NCBI GenBank assembly: GCA_950295325.1
Contig: OX485805.1
Span: 40,473,501-40,537,500, forward strand
From: Polytrichum commune
Taxonomy: Eukaryota; Streptophyta; Polytrichopsida; Polytrichales; Polytrichaceae
Reading direction: 5' to 3'
DNA: 64,000 bases
This document shows, one piece after another, positions 47,501-57,910 of this stretch. Within the stretch, counting starts at the first letter, position 1; every line of letters begins with the position of its first letter. A program made the translations under genes and the position numbers. The notes below the pieces were generated by a model. The model saw nothing but the letters and a program-made list of their open reading frames with translations, was not told the origin of the DNA and did not search any database.

Positions 47501-50500
47501 GGGGCGACTGATCCCGTTTCGGTAAGAATGTCATAACCATATAGTCATCTTTATGATCTACGTGGTTTTACAATTACAAAAAGGGTGTCTTACACCCAAG
47601 ACCTTAATCCGGATCCAATGGGAACTCCAAGGCTAAGCTGCCTAAGGTTGGAATACTGCTTGGATGGTGACCTTCCTGGCACTTGATTTTTGGTGCACCC
47701 TATCACTATGATCCACCTAATCATAGTGGGGAGTATCTGGGTGAACCAGAGATTTCAACCACCCACGTCGGGACCTAGGGACCTGCCCTTGAGGGGATCA
47801 GGTGTGGGCCAGCTTGTCTGTTCCTGTTTCAAGGTGTAATTCACTTTTTGAAAGAAGGCAACATTCTTCAAGGTCACTCTAATTCTCATGATGTGAGATT
47901 TGAAACTCTAGGAGTAGACTAACGTGAAGATGAAGCAACTCTCTAATACATGTCAGTGGCAACATTGGAGTCATCTCTCTCTCTACAGTTACAAAGTGGA
48001 CTGGATATCTAATCACATATTTGTTAGGATCCCTTGACCTTTGCTGCAATCCAGACTAAGGTGTGTGGGCACTTCCAAATCCACATACAACAATTGTCTC
48101 ATCTGTTGGATCAGATCAAGAATTGTCTCATCTGGTTAGCAATTGTGATGAATAACAAAGATTGTCACTTTAAGTTTCATCAGATTTGGAGTTTCACGAG
48201 ATGCAAAAGGTATGAGTCAATGTCAAAGCGATTGTGATGAATAACAAAGATTGTCACTTTAAGTTTCATCAGATTTGGAGTTTCACGAGATGCAAAGGTA
48301 TGAGTCAATGTCAAAGCCAAGATTCTCATTCTCCCTGTTGTGGTGTTAGTGATTGAACTTAGAATAGTGCCTAAATGCTCAGCACCATAGTCTGATCTCA
48401 TCATGACACGTGTCCTTTTGGTGTTTGTTCTTGTTTACCAACAAGCCTTGCCCATATACCACTCAAATATAGGTGTCCAGTCAAGAAGAGTGGCCACGTA
48501 AGGCCCACCTAACTTTACTAGAAAGATGGGCCACCTTGTCCACTCACTGATTTCTCCTCATTTTCTGTTTGCAGCGAGGCAAGCAGAAAAGACATGCTCC
48601 AGTTGATGACAAGGCTTGGTGGACATACCTTCCAGATGCCCTTCTCTCCTATGCTAAGGGGCTGCATAAAGGCCACCGTTGCCTTTTTCAAGCTCTGCCC
48701 AGATTACTGACTTTGTGGTTCGAGTTTGGAACGATTTTCCGAGGAGATGCATTGTTGGCAAACAACAAAGGCATGAAGGCGGTGCATTCAAGAGTATGAA
48801 TATGTTTTTAATAGCAAGAATAGCCATACCAATTCTTTAGCCTTGATAAATTGAGTTGTGTAGCGAAGTGGACTCATGACGTTGTATTGTTATTGCTTAC
48901 TGTTTATGAACTTAATCTACGTTCAGGTCTGATTGGGAATATTTCTGCCTAACTTCAATTTCCACCTCTTTTAAAAAGAGGTTCAATCAATCATATGATG
49001 ACATGTGGCACTTCATGATCAAAAATAATTTACTTACACCTAAACTGATCCGCATATAGGGTATTCTGTATTTTCCTTTTAATTATCTGAAGCTGGTGAT
49101 TGCTTTGGGTGTGTCAGACCATGAGCATAATGAGGGGCTGTTTGAAAGATCTTCCAACCTATCAATGGCTTACAGCACTATCTCAATTGGTATCTAGAAT
49201 CTGCCATCAGAATGAGGAGCTGGTTAGACTTGTCAAACAGATCATCATCAGTGTGCTCCAGGTAATGTGGATTTCAATTCCATTTGCAATAAATGCGATT
49301 TTTTAATAGAATGCTTATGAAACAGTGGGGTCAATCACAAAGCTTTTTAACAAAATATAATTTTTTTAGATGGTTGAATTCGATAGGATAACATTTTAAG
49401 TTGCATAGCTTAGATTATATAGCTTTCAAACGCAATTACGAAATCTATTTAAAATCACTCCCATTCCACAGGTAGGGACATCTGGTTTATCTAATTGCCT
49501 TATGTCATCAGCCATTATAGAGTACGTCATTCTTACAATCCTCAACATGAGCTTTGTGATTTTAGTATGTTCTGGAGATAAGGAGATATAAGTTTGCATG
49601 TTTTGACTAGGATTGGACTGGTATCACCCTTTTTGATACCACATGGGTACATATAATGAGGACTTTACATTTATTCAACGCCAGTAGGGTATGGATACCA
49701 TTCGTGTTGATATACCGTCTAGAAACCTTCATACCTGGGTACAATCACCCCCGTATTAATATGGTACTAGGATGGTTTTGACCCAAATAAGGACTTTGGT
49801 TTACAAATATTCACTCATCTTGTGAAACCCACCAAGTCTCAGTATCTGACCAGTATTACAATTTTGATACCAATTGGGTAGCTTCTTAGATACCATCATT
49901 GATATTGTGTATCAATGCCATGCATTCACTTAAATACCAATCCAAAAATGGTTTTGACATTTTGCGCATTCACTCTCACAGGCATATCCACAACAAGCTC
50001 TTTGGACAATGGCAGCAGTGTCAAAATCAACAGTGGCCGCAAGGCGTGAGGCAGCAGCTGAAATTATCCAGCAAGCAAAAAGTGAGGTGAAGCGGGAACG
50101 AGTCGCATTATTTCAACAATTTGCAGTGCTGATAGACCAAATGATCAAATTGTCTTTCTACCCAGGCCAGCCTAAAGCTAAATTTGTTAACATCCAAACA
50201 GAATTTAGTGCTTTGAAGCGCATGATGCCTGTTGGTGTTATCATGCCTCTTCAAAAGGCATTGACCGTGACTCTACCAGCAGATGGGCTTTCAAATGTGA
50301 ATTACAATCCTTTTCCAGCAGGGGATTATGCCACCATCTCTGGTATTATGGATGAAGTTGAGATACTTTCTTCCTTGCAGAGACCCAAAAAGGTACGTGC
50401 ACTTGATGACTCTATTCAGGTATTCACAGAAAACAACGTAATGTTTGCAAATATCTATATTATTGTGAATCCACCTGTACGGGTGTATTTTGCATGGCTG

Positions 50501-53500
50501 TAAACATTAGTGCTTGCAGAGAGTATTTTTTAGCACTTTTGTTTCATCCAACATACCTTTTCAGAACATGTCAGTTGATACGAAAGTTTGGCTATAACTG
50601 GCACAGATATACTTACAACAGTATACCTGATCAAGGAAAGCAAGTAGAATGAATATCTGCTTTGCACTACACGCCTATTTTCACTGTTCATGATTTCAGT
50701 GTGTCCAACTTTCTCCACACTTCTGCTCTGCTTCTTTTTTTCAAAAATTTCTGTCAAACTGTTATATAAGTAAAATTTGAAAATATGCACATTTAATCAA
50801 CTCCACTTACAGGTGGACCTGTTGATACATGTATTATATATATTTATATTTCATGGGAGATATATGTATTCTAAGCGATTATCTGAATGTTAGAAATTAC
50901 AACATGATGAGAAAATATAATAAGTTATTTTCTGATGTCAACTCTATATAAACAATTGACTAGTAAAAATCTGATCAATACATTTAATTTTATCATAATA
51001 TTGTAATCAAGTCTGTATGTTTAATTTTATCAGAGGATTCTACCATCCAACTCAAGTATGTTGTAATTCTCCATTGGGCCTTGCTCCAATGTTACTTAAA
51101 GATGAGTTACTACGCTTTACCTTTCGTTAATTTGTGGGCATGGGTGTGGTGCAGGTCATCCTACTTGGCAGTGACGGACTTGAGCATCCATTTCTATGTA
51201 AACCGAAAGATGATCTACGAAAAGATGCTCGTATGATGGAGTTCACCACCATGATAAACCGTCTACTTTCAAAAGATCCGAAAAGTCGGCGCCGAAAACT
51301 GTACATTCGCACATTTGCAGTCATTCCACTAACCGAGGATTGTGGAATGATTGAGTGGGTACTGCACACTCGAGGTTTACGACATATATTACAAGATATC
51401 TACATGGCAGCTGGAAAATTCGACCGCCAGAAAACAAATCCTCTAATTAAACGCTTGTACGACCAGCAAGGTGCGCAGGGCGAGGCTGAAATCTTCAAAA
51501 ACAAAGTGCTGCCAATGTTTCCCCCTGTTTTTCACCGCTGGTTCCTCAACACATTTTCAGAACCTGCAGCTTGGTTTCGAGCACGTATGGCATATGCACA
51601 TACTACGGCTGTTTGGTCCATGGTGGGTCACATTGTGGGACTTGGAGATCGGCATGGTGAAAATATATTGTTTGATTCAACAACAGGTGATTGTGTTCAT
51701 GTTGATTTTAGCTGCCTTTTTGACAAAGGGCTTACGCTCGAGAAACCCGAGGTTGTACCATTTCGCCTCACTCAGGTATGGCTGATTCCAATTGAGCAGC
51801 AACTATAGATATTTCATTTTCCTACATCTGTACTTCTGCACTATTACTTGGAATTTCATGCTTTTTGTCAGACAGCAAAAAATTTAATTCAAAACCAAAA
51901 GTATTGGTGAAACATTTATATTAGAGTTTTCTTCTAACTGAATATGACTTTTGGTTGGAAGTTGGTTGTTTTGCATACAACACCCTCCATGTTCGGTAAG
52001 TTTTTGGTGCATGCTTGGAGGTAGTGTGGAGGTTCAACCAAAGAACATTCTATATTGGTATTGAGGGTCAAACTCATTTAGGCATGTCAGAAAGGTCTTA
52101 AAATGAGTCTGGCCCGCAATGAATCGAAATAGGTTGCTCTTCATTCAAATCCAAACAATACCTCCGAGCATGCACCAAAAGTGGGAAGAAAGTATTGATA
52201 TTGGATGCAAAGCAACCAATGGAAAATTATGGGGGACCAACTCCAGACGAAAAGTTCCATTGAGTTTTAAGGGTAATTCTATTGGACTTTTAAGGACTAG
52301 TGCAGTTACTAAGACTCTTGTTACGTGTTGCGTTAAGTACAAGTGTCTTTGCTACCATGCATGTCCATTTTCTGTTACATGTTTCTGATGTGTTGTGTTT
52401 TTTTCTTGCAGAATATGATTGATGGTTTAGGTATCACTGGTTACGAGGGTGTATTTCTGCGAGTTTCTGAGATCACGTTGAGCATATTGAGAGCACACCG
52501 TGAGACTCTTGTGAGCGTGCTGGAGACCTTCATCCATGACCCTCTTGTTGAATGGACTAAGACACACAAATCAAGTGGAGTGGAGGTTCAAAATCCACAT
52601 GCCCAGGTATACTGAATCTAGTCTTCGCGCTTAGCCACATGTTCAGTTGATTTTTCATTCTATGCTCTGAGACGCAAATTCATCAACATCATAGGTTGCG
52701 CCACAAATAGTTCTGACTGGAGACTTTCAAACCCATCTCAGAAATATTACACACGTGACCAAGGGCTATGAGAAAAAATGATTTAGGATTTCTTGTGGTC
52801 ATGGTGGGATCGCCACTCATTTCTCAATCAATGAGAGAATTTATAAAGAGGTGGTCATGGCCACTGGTCACTAGTGTATACATGCCCTTACTAATAAGTC
52901 CACATAGCCAATGAGATTTTCAAACTTAATGGCTCTTTGATAGCATCACAAACCTCTAAAAGTAAATGGGGCCGCCACTCATTTCTCAACAAATGAGAGA
53001 ATTTAGAAAGCGGTGGTCATGGTCACTAGTGTAAAGATGCCTTTCCTAATAAGTCCACATAGCTTGATTGCCAACTAGATCTTTAAATGCAATGGCTCTT
53101 TGAAATTATCACAAACCTCAAAATTCACATATTGTCAACATTGATTTCACATTGATTCAATTACATCAAACCACGCCAACATTGGACCTCCATGCCTACC
53201 AAACATGGGGTTGCAATTTTTATCTTTTGTTTCTATATTCTAGAGTCACAAGACCTAAAAGGTCGAATTATGAGTCGAGTCAATGTTGACTAAATCATTA
53301 GCTAAATGTTGATGAGTTAGCACTGAAAATATAATAATCCCTCGAACCCTGGAAGGGTATGTGTGTATCAACACTGACTCAACATTGAACATTGGTCACT
53401 TGCATTTTGAGATGTACTGAAGAAGACAACAGGGTTATTAGTGGAAAATCATAATTTTTTTGGTTGCTAACTGTGAAATCTCGAATGTTTAATTGCAGCG

Positions 53501-53666
53501 AGCCATTGCGAATATTGAAGCACGTTTGCAAGGAGTGGTGGTTGGTGTGGGAGCTGCACCCTCACTGCCCTTGTCAGTAGAAGGCCAAGTACACCGACTT
53601 ATTGCAGAAGCAGTGTCTCACACCAACTTATCCAAAATGTACATATGGTGGATGGCTTGGTTTTAA
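32578..53666 (+). CDS. ATR: Serine/threonine-protein kinase ATR (PI3K-like checkpoint kinase)
   Basis: Twenty-five exons give an in-frame CDS of 2802 aa (Arabidopsis about 2700): 32578-32734, 33131-33275, 33776-33888, 34211-34560, 35165-35289, 35490-35634, 36010-36762, 37270-37348, 37497-37851, 37980-38274, 38844-39320, 39984-40420, 40910-41222, 41628-42149, 42906-44192, 44789-45256, 45560-45715, 46461-46580, 47168-47521, 48575-48793, 49118-49261, 49982-50392, 51155-51775, 52412-52606, 53499-53666. ATR is the nuclear kinase that senses RPA-coated single-stranded DNA and stalled forks. N-terminal HEAT repeats come first (YPGVFYHGKGHSV near residue 75). A UME region follows near residues 1000-1110 (NMVREFAEAVMGMDLEDL), then FAT, and the kinase near 2480-2740 (GLGDRHGENILFD with D2640; VHVDFSCLFDKG with D2659). 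FATC ends WWMAWF. The exon 9 donor (GTGGGT) is the least certain junction. Confidence 0.97.
34602..34941 (+). mobile_element. Inverted-repeat MITE family M, copy A (ATR intron 4)
   Basis: It starts AGAGTTATCATCTAACTC and ends ACCAGAACTCT. Its two arms are inverted relatives of each other, with GGAGGTAGTGTGGAAGTTTG on one side and a diverged inverse on the other. The centre is slightly shortened compared with other copies. The orientation is the same as copies D, F and G. It lies entirely within intron 4. Confidence 0.75.
36781..37136 (-). mobile_element. Inverted-repeat MITE family M, copy B (ATR intron 7)
   Basis: This is the best-preserved ends of the family: TAGAGTTATC at the left and GATAACTCTA at the right, giving TA at both outer edges. 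The right arm contains CCAACTCCCGACCAAAAGTC and GCATGCACCA. It is inverted relative to copies A and D. It fills most of the 507-bp intron 7. Confidence 0.85.
38403..38746 (-). mobile_element. Inverted-repeat MITE family M, copy C (ATR intron 10)
   Basis: It starts TAGAACTACCC and ends GGATCACTCTA, with a central AGCACCTCTTGGCATGCC. The arms read CATTGAGGACCAAACTCA and TGAGTTTGACACACAATG, which pair imperfectly. It has the same orientation as copies B and E. Confidence 0.85.
39444..39781 (+). mobile_element. Inverted-repeat MITE family M, copy D (ATR intron 11)
   Basis: It starts AAAGTTATCCTCTAAC and ends AGGATAACTCT. The left arm contains TGCATGCTTGGAGGTAATG and GGGTCAAACTCATTTTGG, the centre GCATGCCAAGAGGTGCTA, and the right arm GGCCCTCAATGAAC. 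An extra small hairpin, CTCCTGACTTTTGGTCAGGAG, lies near the left end. Confidence 0.85.
40430..40823. repeat. Tandem duplication (~197 bp) in ATR intron 12
   Basis: Two diverged units start near 40430 and 40627. Shared blocks are TTGTTTTCTCTTTAGAATG (40447 and 40644), CACTCTCT, GAGTAGTTTCTGCTC / GGAGTTTCTGCTCTC, and AACAAGACATTGCCA. It lies wholly in the 489-bp intron 12 and makes up most of it. Confidence 0.75.
41348..41705 (+). repeat. Tandem duplication (179 bp) spanning the ATR intron 13 / exon 14 border
   Basis: Units at 41348-41526 and 41527-41705 share CCTTGTACTA, AGTTAAGAACCTTGATGATG, AACACATGAAAGTTAA / ATCACATGAAAATTAA and the exon start GTCTCCTCAAC. The spacing is exactly 179 bp between the two exon-start positions (41449 and 41628). 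The left end of the first unit itself resembles exon 14 coding sequence, which suggests that a still earlier unit was lost. Confidence 0.85.
41449..41560 (+). pseudogene. Decoy copy of the start of ATR exon 14 with a lost splice acceptor
   Basis: Read in the exon 14 frame this gives VSSTNLKNCTCQIVVSLMPY, close to VSSTNLKNVACQIVVSLMPC of the real exon. The acceptor dinucleotide is AG in the real exon (41626-41627) but GG here (41447-41448, GTGCCGGGT against GTGCCAGGT). The copy keeps an open frame over the aligned part, so loss of the acceptor is what would stop it being spliced in at this position. It is inferred to be non-functional. If it were included through another acceptor, it would add a repeated segment to the ATR helical repeats. 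Confidence 0.75.
46699..47055 (-). mobile_element. Inverted-repeat MITE family M, copy E (ATR intron 18)
   Basis: The left end AGATTTATCCTTCAACT is diverged; the right end AGAGGATAACTCTA is intact. The central TAGCACCTCTTGGCATGCC and TGAACTGATATAGAATGT match copies B and C, and so does the orientation. It occupies more than half of the 587-bp intron 18. Confidence 0.8.
47583..47700 (+). mobile_element. 5S rRNA-derived sequence in ATR intron 19 (pseudogene or SINE head)
   Basis: The 118-bp segment runs in the order of plant 5S rRNA from end to end. It starts GGGTG, then has CCGGATCC, GGAACTCC, CTAAGC, CTTGGATGGTGACC and TTCCTGG, and closes with GGTGCACCC. It is too diverged to be a functional 5S gene. 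The segments corresponding to the internal RNA polymerase III promoter (around TAAGC and GGATGG-TGACC) are still recognisable. A further ~140 bp of non-5S sequence follows (to about 47840), as would be expected of a 5S-headed SINE, but target duplications and a terminal A-rich or simple-repeat tail were not clearly found. A lone dispersed 5S pseudogene is the alternative. Confidence 0.75.
48142..48318. repeat. Near-identical 89-bp tandem duplication in ATR intron 19
   Basis: Two units at 48142-48230 and 48231-48318 begin ATTGTGATGAATAACAAAG and end GAGTCAATGTCAAAGC. They differ mainly by one A in a short A run (GCAAAAGG against GCAAAGG). Near identity implies a recent event. A fragment resembling repeat family B follows at about 48345-48500. 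Confidence 0.9.
51922..52281 (+). mobile_element. Inverted-repeat MITE family M, copy F (ATR intron 23)
   Basis: It starts TAGAGTTTTCTTCTAACTG and ends GGGTAATTCTA. Inside are GGTGCATGCTTGGAGGTAGT, GGGTCAAACTCATTTAGGCA and, in the second arm, GAAATAGGTTGCTCTTCATT. It lies between the exons encoding the two halves of the kinase domain and occupies more than half of the 636-bp intron. Confidence 0.85.
52811..53118. repeat. Tandem duplication (~162 bp) in ATR intron 24
   Basis: Units start at 52811 and 52973 with CGCCACTCATTTCTCAA. Both contain ATGAGAGAATTTA, GGTGGTCATGG, CACTAGTGTA, AATAAGTCCACATAGC and AATGGCTCTTTGA, then ATCACAAACCTC. The units are diverged but collinear. A short ATTTCTTGTGGTCATGG block just before them resembles repeat family B. 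Confidence 0.8.
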
Positions 53667-55312
53667 GGACATTTTTTTACACTAGAGCTCCAGAGCCCAT
53701 GACCATCAACTCTTACAGGATTAATGAACCCAAAGTGGGTTGCACGTGTTTTTCAACCCTTAATTTCCGAAGAGGCCATATTTGGGCTTATGAATGACTC
53801 TTGAAGGCAAATACATTCAAAAGGAAGGTGCTAGGAAAGTCGCAATAGGCATCATCATGTTCCCCATGAAATTTACTTGTCAATGCTGATGATCCTATTC
53901 CAATATAGAAAGATGGTTGTTCACAAGGGGTTTTTTAAAACAAAAGGTTCTTGTGATTCCCTATCACAAGCATTTGACATGGACAAAAATAGGTCTTTTG
54001 GGATTTACCCAACACGCCCCAGCATATTCATGTATCTCAAATTCCTAACAATAAGAAAGTTCCAAGGCCAACAAGGAAAGTTTGTGAATCACTACTTTTG
54101 TTACATTTTATTTATAGCTCACATCAAGACAGTTTGTATATCAGAGTGATACAATATTCATTGGTGAATATACATCACTTTGAAGATATGATGTGGTGTA
54201 ACTTGTTTTTTAGCATCATCAAGTTCAATTTTTACTTTGACAACATACATCTTGGTGCAACTGTGATAACTATCTTGTTTGTAACACAACTGCATATTAA
54301 ATGTAGGATGGAATTTTGTATCACATAATTAGCTATATGTTGGAAGGATCATAGGAATTTACATGATTGGAGTAATCAATTTTATGTGGATTAGAAGTCA
54401 TAACAACTTGGTCCCAAACACAACGTTTGGACACAAAATTAGAATGTTATTGCGACAAATGATAACAAGAACCATATGAAATGGAATGAATTATTTAATC
54501 CCCAACCAAGTCAAACATTTGGGTATGAGTCAACCAACCTCACCTCTAAGTGGTTAAAGGGATGTTTGCAAGCCTAGGGTATCAAGGTTGATATGTCATG
54601 TAGACACTTTAGCAATAACAATCAAGAATACCTCACTTACTAGCCAGCAAGCCACTAGCCCTACATTCTAGATTTTTTGGTATGTAGTTTCACTAGAGAT
54701 ACATGTATCACCTATGTCCTCAAAGGAATTGAGACTTAAAAAAATCATCAAAGCTTGTAGCTTAGCTTCACAAGTTTCAGTAGTACCTCATAAATATTGG
54801 GCCCAATATTTATATTTTTGAATGCATGTGTCACCTAAGTCATCAAAAAGATGGGGACTCAAACTAAACATCATTGGAATTCGGTGATGAGAATCAAAAA
54901 GACAATTTTAAAGAATCCCCGCTCATAGTCCCTTAAAAACCCCCTATATGGAATCATTTGACAATAATTGATGTTGGGGTCTTTTCTAGTGCAATCAACA
55001 TATGTACAAACTACTTTGAAAGGCTAGAAGTTTCCAAAACATACATAATGGGAGAAGAAAAAGTAAAATAAAATCATGTTAACATATTCTTATTATGACT
55101 TTCTGGAGTTGATTAAAGTCGATGACACAAGGGACAACCGAATGAGCATCCAGGATGAATGAAACAATGATCCTTGAGGAAGAAAAAAATTTGTGTTTTG
55201 CTTTTATTTTTTCAAGTGGTCCCTAACTTTTAAACTGCCTTGAGATTTGTTTGAGCAGCCCATGAACTTGTACATTAGACCCTAGGGTAGGGCTAGGGGG
55301 AATTACTACAAT
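53667..55312. other. Gene-free stretch downstream of ATR
   Basis: This holds the ATR 3' untranslated region, followed by AT-rich sequence. Frames of 75-90 codons (53877-54149 and 54098-54328 plus) resemble no known protein. I see no RNA gene or clear repeat with another copy in the window. Confidence 0.4.
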
Positions 55313-55835
55313 GATGCCCCCTTCCCACTTGAGTTTAGCTAAGCCTAAAAGTTGGTTCTAAAAACACAGCCTTCACACCATCGACACTATCTAGTCCTGA
55401 ACCTACTTGGCAAATGATGTGGCATGGTTTAAAAGTGGAGGTTTAAAGTCTCAAGCACTGACCTTTCCATCGGTACCTAACATGAGGCAAGAATGTAGGA
55501 CCTTTAGAAGTGTCACCTCGTGCCCTTGTGATTGGTTGCTTTTAGTCTTAGCCATGAGGGCACGAGGAGCTTCATTTACAAAAACCGATGATAAGATAGA
55601 TGAGTAGTAAGGCATTTGCAAATGGGCCAAAAACCATCCAACATGTCATTGCTTGGTACATAAAACAATGAACAGGTGTGAAAAGCACTTAACGAAAACC
55701 TACTCGACAATCTCCAGAGCAAGTTCTTGTAAGTACATTCGGATAGCCGGATACCTCCGCTACAACCGAGAGAGATTTACCCAATTTTTAGGAAAGACTT
55801 TGGTTATTTGGTAAAGTCAAGTGGGAAGGGGGCAT
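55313..55835 (-). mobile_element. Non-autonomous TIR element, family D copy 2 (523 bp)
   Basis: This is the inverted counterpart of 25851-26362. The ends are TGCCCCCTTCCCACTTGA at the left and TCAAGTGGGAAGGGGGCA at the right. Interior blocks (for example AGCAAGTTCTTGTA and AAAGACTTTGGTTATTTGG) are reverse complements of copy 1. No transposase frame exists. It keeps perfect symmetry over the first 18 bp of its ends, so it is the better-preserved terminus. Confidence 0.8.
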
Positions 55836-57734
55836 GAGCTTATCTCTAAGTAGGCTAGGGTAAATTAACCCTAGCCAAACTATGCAATTTTCTAGGTAGT
55901 CTAGGCATCTAGAATAATAAGGGAGGCATGGTGAGGGAGCTTGTGAAGCATGACAAAGTAGATGGTCTTGGACTCATGGGGTCTCGGCCACCCTCAAGGC
56001 AACAGATAGTCAGGCCCATCCGAAGAAAACACCGTTCGATCTTCACGCTAGAATTGCGAAAACGTGAACATTTTTCTAGACTTTTCGTCCGCCATTTCTT
56101 CCTCCAGTTCTTGAGTGACGGTTTTAATTTTGTGATTAGGAAACAAATGCGAGCTCTGTTGAAAAAACGACGTGTCGAAGCGGTCACTGCGGCGAGGTAG
56201 AAATCATGGGGACCTCGACGATGTGCTTTAGAAGTGCCTTCACTAGTGTTGCATTTTTTATTCTAGAGGTCGGAGGCGGCATTATTAAATAAAAAATTAC
56301 GTTTTTTTAATTGAAAATCATCGAAGACATCAATCCGTGAGGTCTTTTATGGCAAATCATTGTTGAAAACATTCCCCTCTTCTATGATCAATTCTTCAAG
56401 CTCTTCTCCGCCCAAGTATTGATCCAAGAATAAAGACATTGCAAATGCAAACCACCATTCACGACTTGTATGGTGTGCCATGTGGTGCGTTATGTATTCC
56501 AGTATTTGTTAGTTCATGTGGCAACACTCAAGGCTCAGACGCTGCCGTTGAGTTTGAATGTACTAATGCTATATGGTAATATGGAACAAATGGCGAAGTT
56601 GAGCGTGTTTATATTTGCCCTACTGGCCTAGACTAACTGTAGTCGTGAATTTATAATTTAAAAAAACATTAAAATAAGCCTCAAAATTTGATGAGTATTT
56701 TAAAATGCATTTTTGAATGTGTATTTTAAAATGAATTAAAAAGAATAAAGCACCACTAGCCTTAACACACCGAAGCCACACGAAGCATTTCCCTACGTGG
56801 GCTAAGTAAGTTGTCTCCAAGCATGCACATCCAACCGAGACACCATGGAGCTAAGTTGTCTTGCTAGAATAGAGAGCGTCCGCATAGAAGTAGGGGAAGT
56901 GAGGCAAATAGAACACCGTCGGCACATGGATCGATGTTTGGCTTTGCTCGTTCTCTTTGATATCCGCACACCCCAATGCGGTTAACACTCGGTACTCCGT
57001 GCCGGAGAGGACCGGATCGTAGACCGACATCCTTTTGATTACATGCGAGAATTTTGGACTTGATGAGAAGAGCTAAGGTAGAAATACCATAAGCGGTTAA
57101 CCACCCTCTAGCCGTGCCCTCGACCACCGTCATAATGGTGAAGTGCCATTTCTGAAACGGATCATGGCTCGGCGGCAACTTCAATGCGTGCACACTTAGT
57201 GTAGCCAATGGGAGTCAAGTGTTAATGAACTCATGAGGTTACTGATTTAGGCAATGTTCTATATGGAAATGTGGATTACCATGTTCGGTGCAAGGAGAAT
57301 CTAGTGAACGAGGAGGTTGGACAAACTTTCCACTTTGAACAATTGTAGCATTTTTTGTACAAGACAGAAAAATATGACACAACTTGCATTCTTCATGAAT
57401 CCTTCTCGCCTATCTTGGAAAATTATCTCATGATTGTCAGACCAGATCTTCAATGCGAATCACCTTATTTTCACGGGTTATGGTATTTCTACCTTAGGGA
57501 TAGTTGGAGCCACGGTTTCTCTAGGTACAAGCTCCCTACACTAAGGACGACCAACACCACCTTGTTTTGATCTCGACCATGGTGGCTTGGTGATCCGGAT
57601 TGTGGCATGGTTTTGTTCTTCTCTTGTGGCAAACTATCGTCCTCCGAAATCGAGCCGCCTCCCACACACACACACAAATTATGAAACCTCTATAAACATT
57701 TTTTTTTTATTGTTGACAGTTCTTAAACAATTAC
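55836..57734. other. Gene-free stretch
   Basis: Overlapping frames of about 90 codons on opposite strands at 55909-56200 are rich in Arg and Lys but match no family I recognise. A minus-strand frame of 114 codons at 56864-57208 is likewise unrecognised. No gene is supported; a decayed transposon-related frame is possible. Confidence 0.35.
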
Positions 57735-57910
57735 TTTTTCTAACTAGCCCACTTCTCCTAGGATATGCAATATGCGACTAGTATGAGATGGTGGTTAGCA
57801 AATCCAAATCGAGGGTTTTCATGGTTTGGAGCTTCTATGAACATCTTATTCATTATCAAAGTGAAGACTCTCGTGCTCATTAAATGTTCATATAGGTTTT
57901 CCCAATCCCA
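57735..57910 (+). repeat. Dispersed repeat family B, copy 3 (partial)
   Basis: It matches the left part of the copies at 2337 and 24215: CTTCTCCTAGGATATGCAA, GGTTAGCAAATCCAAATCGA, TGGAGCTTCTATGAACAT and CTCGTGCTCATTAAATG. The similarity fades after about 57910. Confidence 0.55.

Noticed and set aside
47583-47700. A functional 5S rRNA gene
   Set aside because: Many substitutions and small indels compared with plant 5S, a single copy, and a position in an ATR intron.
55909-56200. Arg/Lys-rich frames on both strands
   Set aside because: No family match and strongly overlapping antisense frames; left as unassigned, possibly transposon-derived.
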